Assembly (NCBI RefSeq): GCF_049856175.1
Contig: NZ_JBNDNA010000006.1
Location: 146,195 to 210,194, forward strand
Direction: 5' to 3'
DNA length: 64,000 bases
Origin: JB111 sp049856175
GTDB lineage: Bacteria; Actinomycetota; Actinomycetes; Actinomycetales; Actinomycetaceae
Below the pieces are notes generated by a model that worked only from the letters and a program-made list of their open reading frames with translations, ran no database searches and was not told where the DNA came from. Numbering within the stretch: position 1 is the first letter of the stretch; every line of letters starts with the position of its first letter. Below are positions 15,560 through 24,276 of this stretch, piece after piece. The position numbers were made by a program, and so were the translations under genes.

Positions 15560-17892
15560 TCGGAGTCGGCGGCCGAGCTGCGGGTCCGCGTGCGCGGGCG
15601 ACGCTCGCGCGGCGCACGCTCCCGGCGGGCCGGCTTCTCGTCGGCGTCGGCGTCGGCCTCGGGCGTGGAGCCCTCGGCGCCGGCGGCCGGGCCGGACTCG
15701 TCGCCCTCGACCACGGCGTGCAGCGAGAGCTTGCCGCGCGGGTCGATCTCGGCGAGCTCGACCTGCACCTTGGCGCCCACCTGGAGGACCTCCTCGACGG
15801 AGTCGATCCGGCGGCCGCCGACGAGACGCTTGACCTGCGAGATGTGCAGCAGGCCGTCCTTGCCCGGCGTGAGCGAGACGAACGCGCCGAACGACGTGGT
15901 CTTGACGACCGTGCCGACGAACCGCTCGCCGACCTCCGGCATCTGCGGGTTGGCGATCGAGTTGATGGCCTGGCGCGCCGCCTCGGCGGACGGGCCGTCG
16001 ACCGCACCGATGAACACGGTGCCGTCGTCCTCGATCGAGATGTCCGCGCCGGTGTCCTCCTGGATCTGGTTGATCATCTTGCCCTTGGGGCCGATGACCT
16101 CGCCGATCTTGTCGACCGGGACCTGGACGGTGATGATGCGCGGCGCCGTCGGGGCCATCTCGTCGGGGGCGTCGATCGCCTCGTTCATCACGTCGAGAAT
16201 GAACAGCCGGGCGTCGCGGGCCTGGGTCAGCGCACCGGTGAGCACGGAGGCCGGGAGGCCGTCGAGCTTGGTGTCGAGCTGGATGGCGGTGACGATCTCG
16301 CGCGTGCCGGCGACCTTGAAGTCCATGTCGCCCTGCGCGTCCTCGGCGCCGAGGATGTCGGTGAGCGCCGCGTAGCGGGTCTCGCCGTCGACCTCGTCGG
16401 ACATCAGGCCCATGGCGATGCCGGCCACGGGGGCGCGCAGCGGCACGCCCGCGTTGAGCATCGCGAGGGTCGACGCGCAGACGGAGCCCATCGACGTCGA
16501 GCCGTTGGAGCCGAGCGCCTCGGAGACCTGACGGATCGCGTAGGGGAACTCGGTGCGGCTCGGCAGGACCGGCACGAGCGCACGCTCGGCGAGCGCCCCG
16601 TGGCCGATCTCGCGGCGCTTCGGCGAGCCGACGCGCCCCGTCTCGCCCGTGGAGTAGGGCGGGAAGTTGTAGTGGTGCATGTAGCGCTTCTTGGTGACGG
16701 GCGACAGCGAGTCGATCTGCTGCTCCATCTTCAGCATGTTGAGCGTGGTGACCCCGAGGATCTGGGTCTCGCCACGCTCGAACAGCGCCGAGCCGTGGAC
16801 GCGCGGCAGGACCTCGACCTCGGCCGAGATCGTGCGGATGTCCTTGAGCCCGCGGCCGTCCATGCGGATGCCCTCGGTGAGGACGCGCTTGCGCACGACC
16901 TCCTTCGTCACGGTGCGGTACGCGGCGGAGAGCTCCTTCTCGCGGCCCTCGAACTGCTCGCCGAGCGCCTCGAGCATCGCGGTCTTGATCTCGTCCTGGC
17001 GCGTCTCGCGGTCCTGCTTGCCGGGGATCGTGATGGCCTGCTGGACGTCGGCGAGGACGTGGCCCTCGACGGCGGTGAGCGCGTCGTCGGCGTAGTCCGG
17101 GAACAGCGGGAAGTCGCCGGTCGGCTTCGCGGTCGTGGCCGCGAGCTCGGACTGGGCGTCGCACAGGGCGCCGATGAAGGTCTTCGCGGCCTCCAGGCCC
17201 TGGGAGACGACCTCCTCGGTCGGCTTGGTGGCGCCCGCGGCGATGAGCTCGAAGACGTTGTCGGAGGCCTCGGCCTCGACCATCATGACGGCGATGTCGG
17301 CGCCGCCCTTGGTCTCGACCCGGCGGCCGGCGACCACCATCGAGAAGACGGAGCGCTCGAGCTCCGAGTAGCGCGGGAACGCGACCCACTGGTCCTCGAC
17401 GAGGGCGACGCGCACCGAGCCGATCGGACCCGAGAAGGGCAGGCCCGCGATCTGGGTGGACATCGACGCGGCGTTCATGGCCACGACGTCGTAGGCGTCG
17501 TCCGGGTGGACGGAGAAGATGGTGCCGACGACCTGGATCTCGTTGCGCAGGCCCTTGACGAACGAGGGGCGCAGCGGCCGGTCGATGAGGCGGCAGGCGA
17601 GGATCGCGTCGGTCGAGGGGCGCCCCTCGCGGCGGAAGAACGCGCCGGGGATCTTGCCGGCGGCGTACTGGCGCTCCTCGATGTCGACGGTGAGCGGGAA
17701 GAAGTCGAAGTGGTCCTTGGGGTGCTTGCCGGCCGTCGTGGCGGACAGCACCATCGTCTCCTCGTCGAGGTAGGCGACGGCGGAGCCGGCGGCCTGGCGG
17801 GCCAGGCGTCCGGTCTCGAAGCGGACGGTACGGGTGCCGAAGCGGCCGTTGTCGATGACGGCCTCGGCCGCGGTGATCTCGGGTCCCTCCAT
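15553..17892 (-). CDS. pnp: Polynucleotide phosphorylase
   Basis: A 779-residue phosphorolytic 3'-5' exoribonuclease/polymerase of the mRNA decay machinery. Two RNase PH domains (GSARVALVEDQ region and GSNGSTSMGSVCAS region) flank an alpha-helical part; a KH domain with IGPKGKMINQI and an S1 domain with GTVVKTTSFGAFVSLTPGKDGLLHISQ follow. The C-terminus is an acidic then basic low-complexity tail ending at the 23-bp repeats. The start is ATG 17892 (MEGPEITAAEAV) with AAGGAGG upstream; longer in-frame ORF start codons lack a ribosome site. It lies after rpsO, as in most bacteria. Confidence 0.97.
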   Translation of the reverse strand: MEGPEITAAEAVIDNGRFGTRTVRFETGRLARQAAGSAVAYLDEETMVLSATTAGKHPKDHFDFFPLTVDIEERQYAAGKIPGAFFRREGRPSTDAILACRLIDRPLRPSFVKGLRNEIQVVGTIFSVHPDDAYDVVAMNAASMSTQIAGLPFSGPIGSVRVALVEDQWVAFPRYSELERSVFSMVVAGRRVETKGGADIAVMMVEAEASDNVFELIAAGATKPTEEVVSQGLEAAKTFIGALCDAQSELAATTAKPTGDFPLFPDYADDALTAVEGHVLADVQQAITIPGKQDRETRQDEIKTAMLEALGEQFEGREKELSAAYRTVTKEVVRKRVLTEGIRMDGRGLKDIRTISAEVEVLPRVHGSALFERGETQILGVTTLNMLKMEQQIDSLSPVTKKRYMHHYNFPPYSTGETGRVGSPKRREIGHGALAERALVPVLPSRTEFPYAIRQVSEALGSNGSTSMGSVCASTLAMLNAGVPLRAPVAGIAMGLMSDEVDGETRYAALTDILGAEDAQGDMDFKVAGTREIVTAIQLDTKLDGLPASVLTGALTQARDARLFILDVMNEAIDAPDEMAPTAPRIITVQVPVDKIGEVIGPKGKMINQIQEDTGADISIEDDGTVFIGAVDGPSAEAARQAINSIANPQMPEVGERFVGTVVKTTSFGAFVSLTPGKDGLLHISQVKRLVGGRRIDSVEEVLQVGAKVQVELAEIDPRGKLSLHAVVEGDESGPAAGAEGSTPEADADADEKPARRERAPRERRPRTRTRSSAADSDE

Positions 17893-18074
17893 GAGGGCCT
17901 CCTTGTCGGTCGTGCCGCGCCCGCCCCCGACGGTCATCGATCGAGGCCCACGGACGCTGCATCTCGCGCTTCCGGAGGCCACTACCGAGGACCGGACGAA
18001 CGGCCTGGTGCGGCGGTGTGCTGCGGTGGATTCAGTTGTGTCGCGCTCTGTGTCGACGCCGTGCGTCGCAGAGC

Positions 18075-18103
18075 GGCCCCGGACCCCTGACGGGTCCGGG
18101 GCC
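18075..18103 (-). terminator. Terminator hairpin after rpsO
   Basis: GGCCCCGGACCC and GGGTCCGGGGCC form a perfect 12-bp stem with a 5-base loop, eight bases after the rpsO stop. It may act as a partial terminator or processing site between rpsO and pnp, as known in other bacteria. Confidence 0.75.
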
Positions 18104-18110
18104 GATGACG

Positions 18111-18380
18111 TCAGCGGCGCAGGCCGAGACGTGCGATGAGGGAGCGGTACCGCTCGATGTCCTCGGCGGCGAGGTACGCGAGCAGTCGCTTGCGCTGGCC
18201 GATGAGGAGCATGAGCCCACGACGCGAGTGGTGGTCGTGCTTGTGGCCCTTGAAGTGCTCGGTGAGGTCCTTGATCCGGCGCGAGAGCATCGCGACCTGG
18301 ACCTCGGGGGAACCGGTGTCGCCCTCATGGGTCGCGTACTCGGCGATGATCTGCTGCTTGACGTCCTTCGAGAGGGCCAT
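18111..18380 (-). CDS. rpsO: 30S ribosomal protein S15
   Basis: An 89-residue primary rRNA-binding protein of the 30S platform. The whole conserved sequence is present, including HEGDTGSPEVQVAMLSRRI, LTEHFKGHKHDHHSRRGL and the basic ending RYRSLIARLGLRR; length is exactly normal. The start is ATG 18380 with GGAGACAC upstream. It is followed by a hairpin and then pnp. Confidence 0.98.
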   Translation of the reverse strand: MALSKDVKQQIIAEYATHEGDTGSPEVQVAMLSRRIKDLTEHFKGHKHDHHSRRGLMLLIGQRKRLLAYLAAEDIERYRSLIARLGLRR

Positions 18381-18532
18381 GTGTCTCCAGTTCGGTTCGT
18401 TGCACGGAGCTCCGGGGCATGTTCTCCCGGGCATGACGCGTCCGTGGCCGGCTTGACGGCAACGACCAGCCTACCAAGGCGGGGCGCCGGAGCCGGGTCG
18501 CAGGGCGTGACGCCGCACACCGCCGCGCGCCG

Positions 18533-19171
18533 TCACCCGCGCAGCAGCCCGCGCTCCCGGGCTCGGGCGACGGCGGCGGTCCGGCTGTCGACCCCGAGCT
18601 TGTCGTAGACGTGCGCGAGGTGGGACTTGACCGTGGCGCGGGACAGGAACAGGGCGCCGGCGATCTGGTCGTTGGACTCGCCGCGGGCGAGCCGGTCGAG
18701 CACCTCGAGCTCGCGGGGCGTGAGCGCCGTGCCGGGCGAGCGCATGCGCCCGACGAGCCGGGACTGCACCGAAGGGTCCAGGACCGTGCGGCCCTGGGCG
18801 GCGGCGCGCACGCCGGCCACGAGCTCCTCGGTGGGGGCGTCCTTGAGGAGGTAGCCGAGGGCGCCGGCGTCGAGCGCGGCGAGGATGTCCGACTCCGTGT
18901 CGTAGGTGGTGACCACGAGCACGGGTGGGCCGCCCGACTCGTGGACCCGGCGCGTGACCGCGGCGCCGTCGGGCCGCCCCGCGCCGAGCTGGAGATCCAT
19001 GAGGACGACGTCGACGTGCTCCCCCGTCGCGAGCAGCGCGAGCAGGGCCTCGCCGTCGCCGACGTCGGCGACGACGTCGAGGTCCGGCTCGGCGTCGAGC
19101 ACCGCGCGCAGGCCGGCGCGCACCACGGGGTGGTCGTCGACGAGGACGACGCGCAGGGTCGCCGCGTTCAC
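18533..19171 (-). CDS. NarL/LuxR-family response regulator
   Basis: A 212-residue two-component regulator. The receiver domain has the acidic pair in VVLVDDHPVV, phospho-acceptor Asp59 in VVLMDLQLG, and the conserved Lys in GYLLKDAPTEE. The C-terminal LuxR-type HTH (LTPRELEVLDRLARGESNDQI then ATVKSHLAHVYDKLGV) is intact. GTG 19171 overlaps the kinase stop by four bases, so the pair is coupled. The likely target is the divergent ABC exporter genes at 20643-22506, an inference from position and from similar sensor-exporter sets. Confidence 0.94.
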   Translation of the reverse strand: MNAATLRVVLVDDHPVVRAGLRAVLDAEPDLDVVADVGDGEALLALLATGEHVDVVLMDLQLGAGRPDGAAVTRRVHESGGPPVLVVTTYDTESDILAALDAGALGYLLKDAPTEELVAGVRAAAQGRTVLDPSVQSRLVGRMRSPGTALTPRELEVLDRLARGESNDQIAGALFLSRATVKSHLAHVYDKLGVDSRTAAVARARERGLLRG

Positions 19172-20487
19172 AGCGGCACCACCGCGCCCACGGCCGTGCC
19201 GGACGACGGGGCCGACTCGACCGTCAACGTCCCGCCGACGGCGCGCAGCCGCTCGTGCATGCCGTCGAGCCCGGTCCCCCGGCCGCGCGGAGCGGCGGCG
19301 GGTCCGGCGTCGGGGACTGCGGCGGGGTCGGGGTCGGCTTCGGGGTCCACGTCCGACGTGGCCTCCCCGAGCGCTCCACCGTGCCGACCGTCGCGCAGAC
19401 CGTCGCGCACCCCACCACGCACTCGTGCCGGGTCGAACCCGGTGCCGTCGTCGACGACGTCGAGCGCGACGGCCTCGCCGAGGTAGCTGAGCGTGACGTG
19501 GGCCGAGGAGGCGCCGGCGTGCTCGACGGCGTTCGCGAGCGCCTGCTGCGCCACCCGCCACAGGGCCTGCTCGACGGCGCCGGGCAGGGCCCGCTCGTCG
19601 CCGGTGACCGTGACGTCGACCCGGACGCCGCCGGCACGGGTGGTCTGCTCGGCGAGCCGGGCGACGGCGTCGTGCAGGCCCGTGCCGACCAGAGGCGAGG
19701 GCAGGTCGCGGACGAAGGCTCGGGCCTCGGCGAGGTTGTCCCGCGCGGCCGTGCGCGCGGTGTCGACCAGGTCCCGCGCCTTCGCGGTCTCCCCTGCGGC
19801 GAGCGCGCCGTCGGCGGCGCGCAGGACGAGCTCGACGGAGGCCAGGCCCTGGGCGAGGCTGTCGTGGATCTCGCGGGCCAGGCGCTGCCGCTCGGCGGCG
19901 ACGACGGAGGCGCGCTCCCGCTCGGCCAGGACCTGCCGGGCGGCGACGAGGTCCTCGAGGAGCTCTCGGCGCTGGTCGGCCTCGGCGAGGACGGTGCGCA
20001 CGCCGAGGACGACGCCGACGCACACCGCGGCGCCGAGCACCGGGCCGAGCACCGCCCCGACGCCCAGACCGTCGCGGCCGGCGCCGGCCACCACCGTGAC
20101 GGCCGTGGTGACCGCGACCGCGACGACCCCGGCGAGAGTGGGCAGGACGTGCAGCTGGAGCAGGAAGACGGGGAAGGCGAGCCAGATCCCTTCGGTGCCC
20201 GCGAACCCGGCGGTGAGGGCGAGGCCGGTGAGGACGGCGACCCAGGCGACGGCGGCGCGCGGACGCACCGGTCGGGCGCCGGCCCGCTCGTGCACGACCG
20301 GACCGAGCGCGAGCCGTCCGACCACGTGCACGACGCCGAAGGCCAGGCCGTAGGGGGCGGCCTGCTCGCCGCGCCACACGACGAGCGCGGCCAGCACCAG
20401 GGCGAGGGCGTCGAGCCCGAGCTGCATGGCGCGGGCGGCACGTCGGCCGGGCGGCGCGGCAGGCGGCGCTGCGGGCAGGAGGGTCAC
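19168..20487 (-). CDS. Sensor histidine kinase (HisKA_3/NarX-like)
   Basis: A 439-residue membrane kinase. The first 170 residues carry about six hydrophobic segments with very short external loops, so it likely senses within the membrane. After a coiled region comes the phospho-acceptor His208 in REIHDSLAQGLAS, then a HATPase_c domain with N-box NAVEHAG, DDGTGFDP and GRGTGLDGMHERL. An insert rich in Asp/Pro/Gly separates the two G boxes. GTG 20487 is chosen because -10 TACTGT (20499-20494) ends six bases before it. The kinase and its regulator overlap by four bases. Confidence 0.93.
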   Translation of the reverse strand: MTLLPAAPPAAPPGRRAARAMQLGLDALALVLAALVVWRGEQAAPYGLAFGVVHVVGRLALGPVVHERAGARPVRPRAAVAWVAVLTGLALTAGFAGTEGIWLAFPVFLLQLHVLPTLAGVVAVAVTTAVTVVAGAGRDGLGVGAVLGPVLGAAVCVGVVLGVRTVLAEADQRRELLEDLVAARQVLAERERASVVAAERQRLAREIHDSLAQGLASVELVLRAADGALAAGETAKARDLVDTARTAARDNLAEARAFVRDLPSPLVGTGLHDAVARLAEQTTRAGGVRVDVTVTGDERALPGAVEQALWRVAQQALANAVEHAGASSAHVTLSYLGEAVALDVVDDGTGFDPARVRGGVRDGLRDGRHGGALGEATSDVDPEADPDPAAVPDAGPAAAPRGRGTGLDGMHERLRAVGGTLTVESAPSSGTAVGAVVPL

Positions 20488-20493
20488 CGCACC

Positions 20494-20499
20494 ACAGTA
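20494..20499 (-). promoter_or_regulatory. -10 of the histidine kinase/response regulator operon
   Basis: TACTGT on the minus strand, six bases before GTG 20487. It predicts a leaderless mRNA. The divergent exporter gene at 20643 shares this 155-bp region, which shows no clear direct repeat for the regulator. Confidence 0.45.
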
Positions 20500-20642
20500 C
20501 GGACGCGGCCGCCGGGACGGATCGGCCAAAAGGTTGAGCGAGGCCTGCACCTCGCGGCGCCGACACCCGTCCCCTCCGGCCGATGTGTGCGCAGCGCTGC
20601 GGCGCGAGCCTGGAGCCTCGTCCGACCCGAGGAGCTTCCACC

Positions 20643-21737
20643 ATGTTCGTCGCCTGGCGCGACCTGCGCTTCGCCTCCGGCCGCTTCGCCCTCATGACGG
20701 GCGTCGTCGTCCTCATCACCTTCCTCGTCACGTTCCTGTCGGCGCTGACGTCGGGGCTCGCCCGCGAGTCGACGTCGGCGATCGCGGACCTGCCCGCCGA
20801 CCACCTGGCGTTCGGCTCCGAGGAGGAGCCGAGCTTCACGTCCTCCCAGGTCGACGCCGCGCAGTGGGAGACCCTCGCCGAGGCCGACGGCGTGGCGCAG
20901 ACGGCGCCGCTCGGAGTCGCCACGACGCGGTCGTCGGTCGACGGCAGCACCGCGAGCGTCACCGTCCTGGGCGCCGAGCCGGGCTCGTTCGCCGTGCCGG
21001 ACGGCGTCGACCTCGCGGACGGGTCGGTCTGGCTCTCCCCCGGTGCCGCCGAGGAGCTGGACGCCGGGGCGGGTGACACGCTGGCCGTCGCCGGTCAGGA
21101 CCTCGACGTCGCGGGCGTCGCGGACACCGCCGCCAGCTTCTCCCACACGCCCGTGGTGTGGACGACGCTGGCCGACTGGCAGGCGGTCGGCTCCCCGGCG
21201 TCGACGGGCGGCGCAGGCGCGGGCGGCGGGGACCTCGTGGCCACCGTCGTCGCCCTGGAGACCGCGTCCGGCGCCGACCTCGCCGGTATCGACGCCGAGC
21301 TGGGGACCACCACCGTCTCCCGCGGCGACTCGCTGCAGGCGATCGGCTCCTACGCCTCGGAAAACGGCTCGCTGATGCTCATGCAGGGCTTCCTGTACGC
21401 GATCTCGGCGCTCGTGGTGGGCTCGTTCTTCACCGTCTGGACGATCAGCCGCTCCGACGACGTCGCCGTGCTCAAGGCCCTCGGCGCGTCGACCGGCTAC
21501 CTCCTGCGCGACGCGCTCGGCCAGGCCGCCGTGCTCCTGCTCGCCGGGACCGTGCTCGGCTCCGGGCTCGCGACGCTCACCGCGTGGGCCATCTCCGACG
21601 TCATGCCGGTGGCCCTGGGGTGGACGACGACCGTGGTGCCCGTCCTCATCCTGGTGGTCCTCGGCCTGCTCGGCGCCGGGCTGTCGCTGCGCCGCATCGC
21701 GGCCGTCGACCCGCACGCGGCGCTCAACGCGTCCTGA
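20643..21737 (+). CDS. FtsX/MacB-like ABC transporter permease
   Basis: A 364-residue permease. One N-terminal membrane helix (about 15-38) is followed by a 200-residue extracytoplasmic MacB-type domain, then three C-terminal helices (about 265-350) with an ISRSDDVAVLKALGAS loop typical of FtsX permeases. It ends with the family motif RRIAAVDPHAALNA. The ATG at 20643 has GAGGAG about ten bases upstream. It is paired with the ATPase gene at 21799 and faces the two-component system, an arrangement of stress- or peptide-responsive exporters. The substrate is unknown. Confidence 0.92.
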   Translation: MFVAWRDLRFASGRFALMTGVVVLITFLVTFLSALTSGLARESTSAIADLPADHLAFGSEEEPSFTSSQVDAAQWETLAEADGVAQTAPLGVATTRSSVDGSTASVTVLGAEPGSFAVPDGVDLADGSVWLSPGAAEELDAGAGDTLAVAGQDLDVAGVADTAASFSHTPVVWTTLADWQAVGSPASTGGAGAGGGDLVATVVALETASGADLAGIDAELGTTTVSRGDSLQAIGSYASENGSLMLMQGFLYAISALVVGSFFTVWTISRSDDVAVLKALGASTGYLLRDALGQAAVLLLAGTVLGSGLATLTAWAISDVMPVALGWTTTVVPVLILVVLGLLGAGLSLRRIAAVDPHAALNAS

Positions 21738-21798
21738 CCCGCCGCCCGGACCACACCGGCCCCCTCGCCGATACGCCCGCGACCGAAAGGTGCACGCC

Positions 21799-22506
21799 AT
21801 GACCACCACCGGACTTCTCCTCGACCACGTCACGCTCTCCTACCCCGACGGCGACGGCCGGCTCACCGCCGTCGACGACGTCTCGCTGGTCGTCGCGCCG
21901 GGGACGACGACGGCGCTGCTGGGGCCGTCCGGGTCGGGGAAGTCGAGCCTGCTGGCGATCGCCGCCACGCTCACGCTCCCCGACTCCGGGCTCGTACAGG
22001 TGGGTCCGGCCGTGGTGACGGGCGCCGGCGCGACGCTCGGCGAGCCCGAGCGCGCCGAGCTGCGCCGCAGAAGCATCGGCATCGTCTTCCAGCAGCCGAA
22101 GCTGCTGCCGAGCCTGACCGCGCACGAGCAGCTCGTGGTGACCGCGCACATGCTGGGTGGGTCGCTGCCCGACGCGAGGGAGCGTGCGGCCGAGATGCTC
22201 GCGCGCGTCGGCCTGGAGCGGGAGCTGGGCCGCAGGCCGCACCAGCTCTCGGGCGGACAGCGTCAGCGGGTGAACATCGCGCGGGCGCTCGTCGGCGACC
22301 CGGCGGTGCTGCTCGTCGACGAGCCGACCTCGGCGCTCGACCACGAGCGGGGCACGCAGATCGTCGACCTCCTCACGGAGCTGACCCGGACCACCGGCGC
22401 CGCCACCCTGCTGGTGAGCCACGACGAGTCCACGCTCGGCAGCGTCGACGCCACCGTGCACATCGCCGACGGCCGCCTGGTCGAGCCGGCCCGCGCGGTG
22501 GCCTGA
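21799..22506 (+). CDS. MacB/LolD-type ABC transporter ATPase
   Basis: A 235-residue nucleotide-binding subunit for the FtsX-like permease. Walker A is GPSGSGKSSLL, Q-loop VFQQPKLLPSLTAHEQ, signature LSGGQRQRVNIARAL, Walker B VLLVDEPTSALD, and H-loop LLVSHDEST, all intact. The ATG at 21799 is preferred to GTG 21790 because GAAAGG lies at the right distance. It follows the permease gene after 61 bases and converges on ribF with 22 bases between. Confidence 0.94.
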   Translation: MTTTGLLLDHVTLSYPDGDGRLTAVDDVSLVVAPGTTTALLGPSGSGKSSLLAIAATLTLPDSGLVQVGPAVVTGAGATLGEPERAELRRRSIGIVFQQPKLLPSLTAHEQLVVTAHMLGGSLPDARERAAEMLARVGLERELGRRPHQLSGGQRQRVNIARALVGDPAVLLVDEPTSALDHERGTQIVDLLTELTRTTGAATLLVSHDESTLGSVDATVHIADGRLVEPARAVA

Positions 22507-22528
22507 GGCGGCCGACGGGCCGCGTCCC

Positions 22529-23539
22529 TCAGGTGGCCGTGACGGCGTCGGGCGCGAGCTCGGGCGGGACCGGGACACCGAGGATGCCGGCCGCGTCCTC
22601 GACGTCGGCCCGCATCTGCGCCATGAGGGGTTCCATGCCGTCGAACGTGACCATGGGTCGCAGGTGCGCGACGAACTCGACGACGACCTCCTCGTCGTAC
22701 AGGTCGAGGTCGGTGCGACCGAGCACGTGGGCCTCGACGGTGCGCTCGGTGCCCTGGAACGTGGGGTTGGTACCGACGGAGATCGCGGCCGGCAGCCGGG
22801 TGGCGCCGGTGTCCGCGGCACCCGGTGTGTCGAACGGTCCCGGCAGCAGCCAGCCGGCGTAGACGCCGTCGGCGGGGACCACGCCGAGGTCGTCGGGGGC
22901 GAGGTTGGCGGTCGGGTACCCGAGCGCGCGGCCGCGGCGGAACCCGCGCACGACGACGCCGCGCAGCCGGTGCGGCCTCCCGAGGATGCGGGCGGCCTGG
23001 TGGACGTCGCCGGCGGCCAGGGACTGCCGGATCCACGTGGACGACCACCGTCGGCCCGTGAGGTCGCAGGCGACCTCGGCGACGAGGACGAGCTCGATGC
23101 CCAGGCGGTCGCACAGGTCGTGCAGGACGTCGGCGTCGCCGGCGTTGTCGCGGCCGAAGCGGACGTCCTCCCCCACCACGAGGCAGGCGACCTCCAGGTC
23201 GCGCCGCAGGTAGTCCGAGACGAACTCCTCCGGGGTCGCGGACGCGAACTCCAGGTCGTAGTGCTGCACGAGGACCCCGTCGAGGCCGAGGGCGGAGAGC
23301 CGCTCGATGCGGTCGGCGGCGTTGGCGACGAGGACGAGATCGTCCTCGGGTCGGTGCACCTGGGCCGGGTGCGGGTCGAAGGTCAGCGCGACGGCCGGGA
23401 GGGAACGCTTCGCGGCCTCCTCGACGGTCGCCGCCAGCAGGGCACGGTGGCCGCGGTGGACGCCGTCGAAGACGCCGACCGTGAGGACGATCGGGCCGAG
23501 GTCGCGGGGGATCTCCTCGGAGTCGTGCCAGACCTGCAC
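22529..23539 (-). CDS. ribF: Bifunctional riboflavin kinase/FAD synthetase
   Basis: A 336-residue enzyme making FMN and FAD from riboflavin. The N-terminal adenylyltransferase has GVFDGVHRGHRALL, the FDPHP motif, and RFGRDNAGD; STWIRQSLAAGDVHQAARILGRPH links to the flavokinase domain with GRALGYPTANL and the catalytic Glu in ERTVEAHVL. The start is GTG 23539 with GAAGGG upstream. It belongs to the conserved truB-ribF-rpsO neighbourhood, here separated from truB by about 7.4 kb of accessory genes. Confidence 0.97.
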   Translation of the reverse strand: MQVWHDSEEIPRDLGPIVLTVGVFDGVHRGHRALLAATVEEAAKRSLPAVALTFDPHPAQVHRPEDDLVLVANAADRIERLSALGLDGVLVQHYDLEFASATPEEFVSDYLRRDLEVACLVVGEDVRFGRDNAGDADVLHDLCDRLGIELVLVAEVACDLTGRRWSSTWIRQSLAAGDVHQAARILGRPHRLRGVVVRGFRRGRALGYPTANLAPDDLGVVPADGVYAGWLLPGPFDTPGAADTGATRLPAAISVGTNPTFQGTERTVEAHVLGRTDLDLYDEEVVVEFVAHLRPMVTFDGMEPLMAQMRADVEDAAGILGVPVPPELAPDAVTAT

Positions 23540-23595
23540 CGTTCGCCCTTCGTGTGCGCGCCCCGTCGCCGGGGACGACGCGTCGCGCCGCAGGG

Positions 23596-24276
23596 TCACT
23601 GTAGTTCGGGTGCAGCGCGGACCTCTCGGTCGGGAGGCGGCGAGGGCTCGGCCGTGGTGTCGCCGCCGGCCGGAGACGCATCGGGCCGACGGGCAACGGC
23701 CGAAGAGGCATCGCCCGGAGGGGCAACGGCCGAAGAGGCGTCGGCCGGAGGGCTGTCCGCCGACGCCGCGACCGGCACGCGGACGCGGCGTGGATGACCC
23801 GAGCTGCCGCCCGCGACCTGCCAGCGCCAGGCGGGCTCGGAGGGGGCGTCCCGGTGTGCGGGCTCGGAGGACTCGGCGACCTCCAAGAGGTCGGCCGCCT
23901 CGACCGGCACGCCGGCGCCTGCCGGGTCGACCGGCGCGTCGGTGCCTGCCGGGTCGACCGGCACGCCGGTGCCTGCCGTGCCGGCCCGTCCGTCGACCTC
24001 TTCGGTCCCGACGCCCCCGACCGGCTCCTCCGCGAGCGCCTCGCGCACGACCCGTCGGGGGTCGTAGCGCCGCACGGCGTCGCGCCACTCGTCGACGCTG
24101 AGCGGGACGCCGAGCTCGTTCTCTGTCCGGGTGCGCGTGGCCTCGACGGCGTCGCGCAGGCCGCGCACGACCTCGCCGAGCCTGGCCGCGTAGCCGGGGA
24201 GCCGTGACGGGCCGATGACCAGGCTCGCGACGACGAGCACCACGACGAGCTTCTCGAGGCTGAGGCCGCCGGTCAT
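23596..24276 (-). CDS. tatB: Sec-independent translocase component TatB
   Basis: A 226-residue TatA/B-family protein: one N-terminal membrane helix (about residues 6-22), the hinge IGPSRLP, then an amphipathic helix (AARLGEVVRGLRDAVEATR) and a long Pro/Ala-rich tail with repeated PVDPAG and ADASSAVA units. TatB with TatC forms the receptor for twin-arginine signal peptides. ATG 24276 overlaps the tatC stop (ATGA). A tail this long fits TatB better than TatA. The hinge reads GPSRLP where GPKRLP/GPQRLP is usual. Confidence 0.88.
   Translation of the reverse strand: MTGGLSLEKLVVVLVVASLVIGPSRLPGYAARLGEVVRGLRDAVEATRTRTENELGVPLSVDEWRDAVRRYDPRRVVREALAEEPVGGVGTEEVDGRAGTAGTGVPVDPAGTDAPVDPAGAGVPVEAADLLEVAESSEPAHRDAPSEPAWRWQVAGGSSGHPRRVRVPVAASADSPPADASSAVAPPGDASSAVARRPDASPAGGDTTAEPSPPPDREVRAAPELQ

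Noticed and set aside
18075..18103. S15 autoregulatory pseudoknot
   Set aside because: It is after the rpsO stop, a simple hairpin; an S15-binding leader would be before the start codon.
21799..22506. FtsE partner of FtsX for cell division
   Set aside because: ftsE normally precedes ftsX, near prfB/smpB; here the permease comes first, has a large MacB-type external domain, and is tied to a two-component system.
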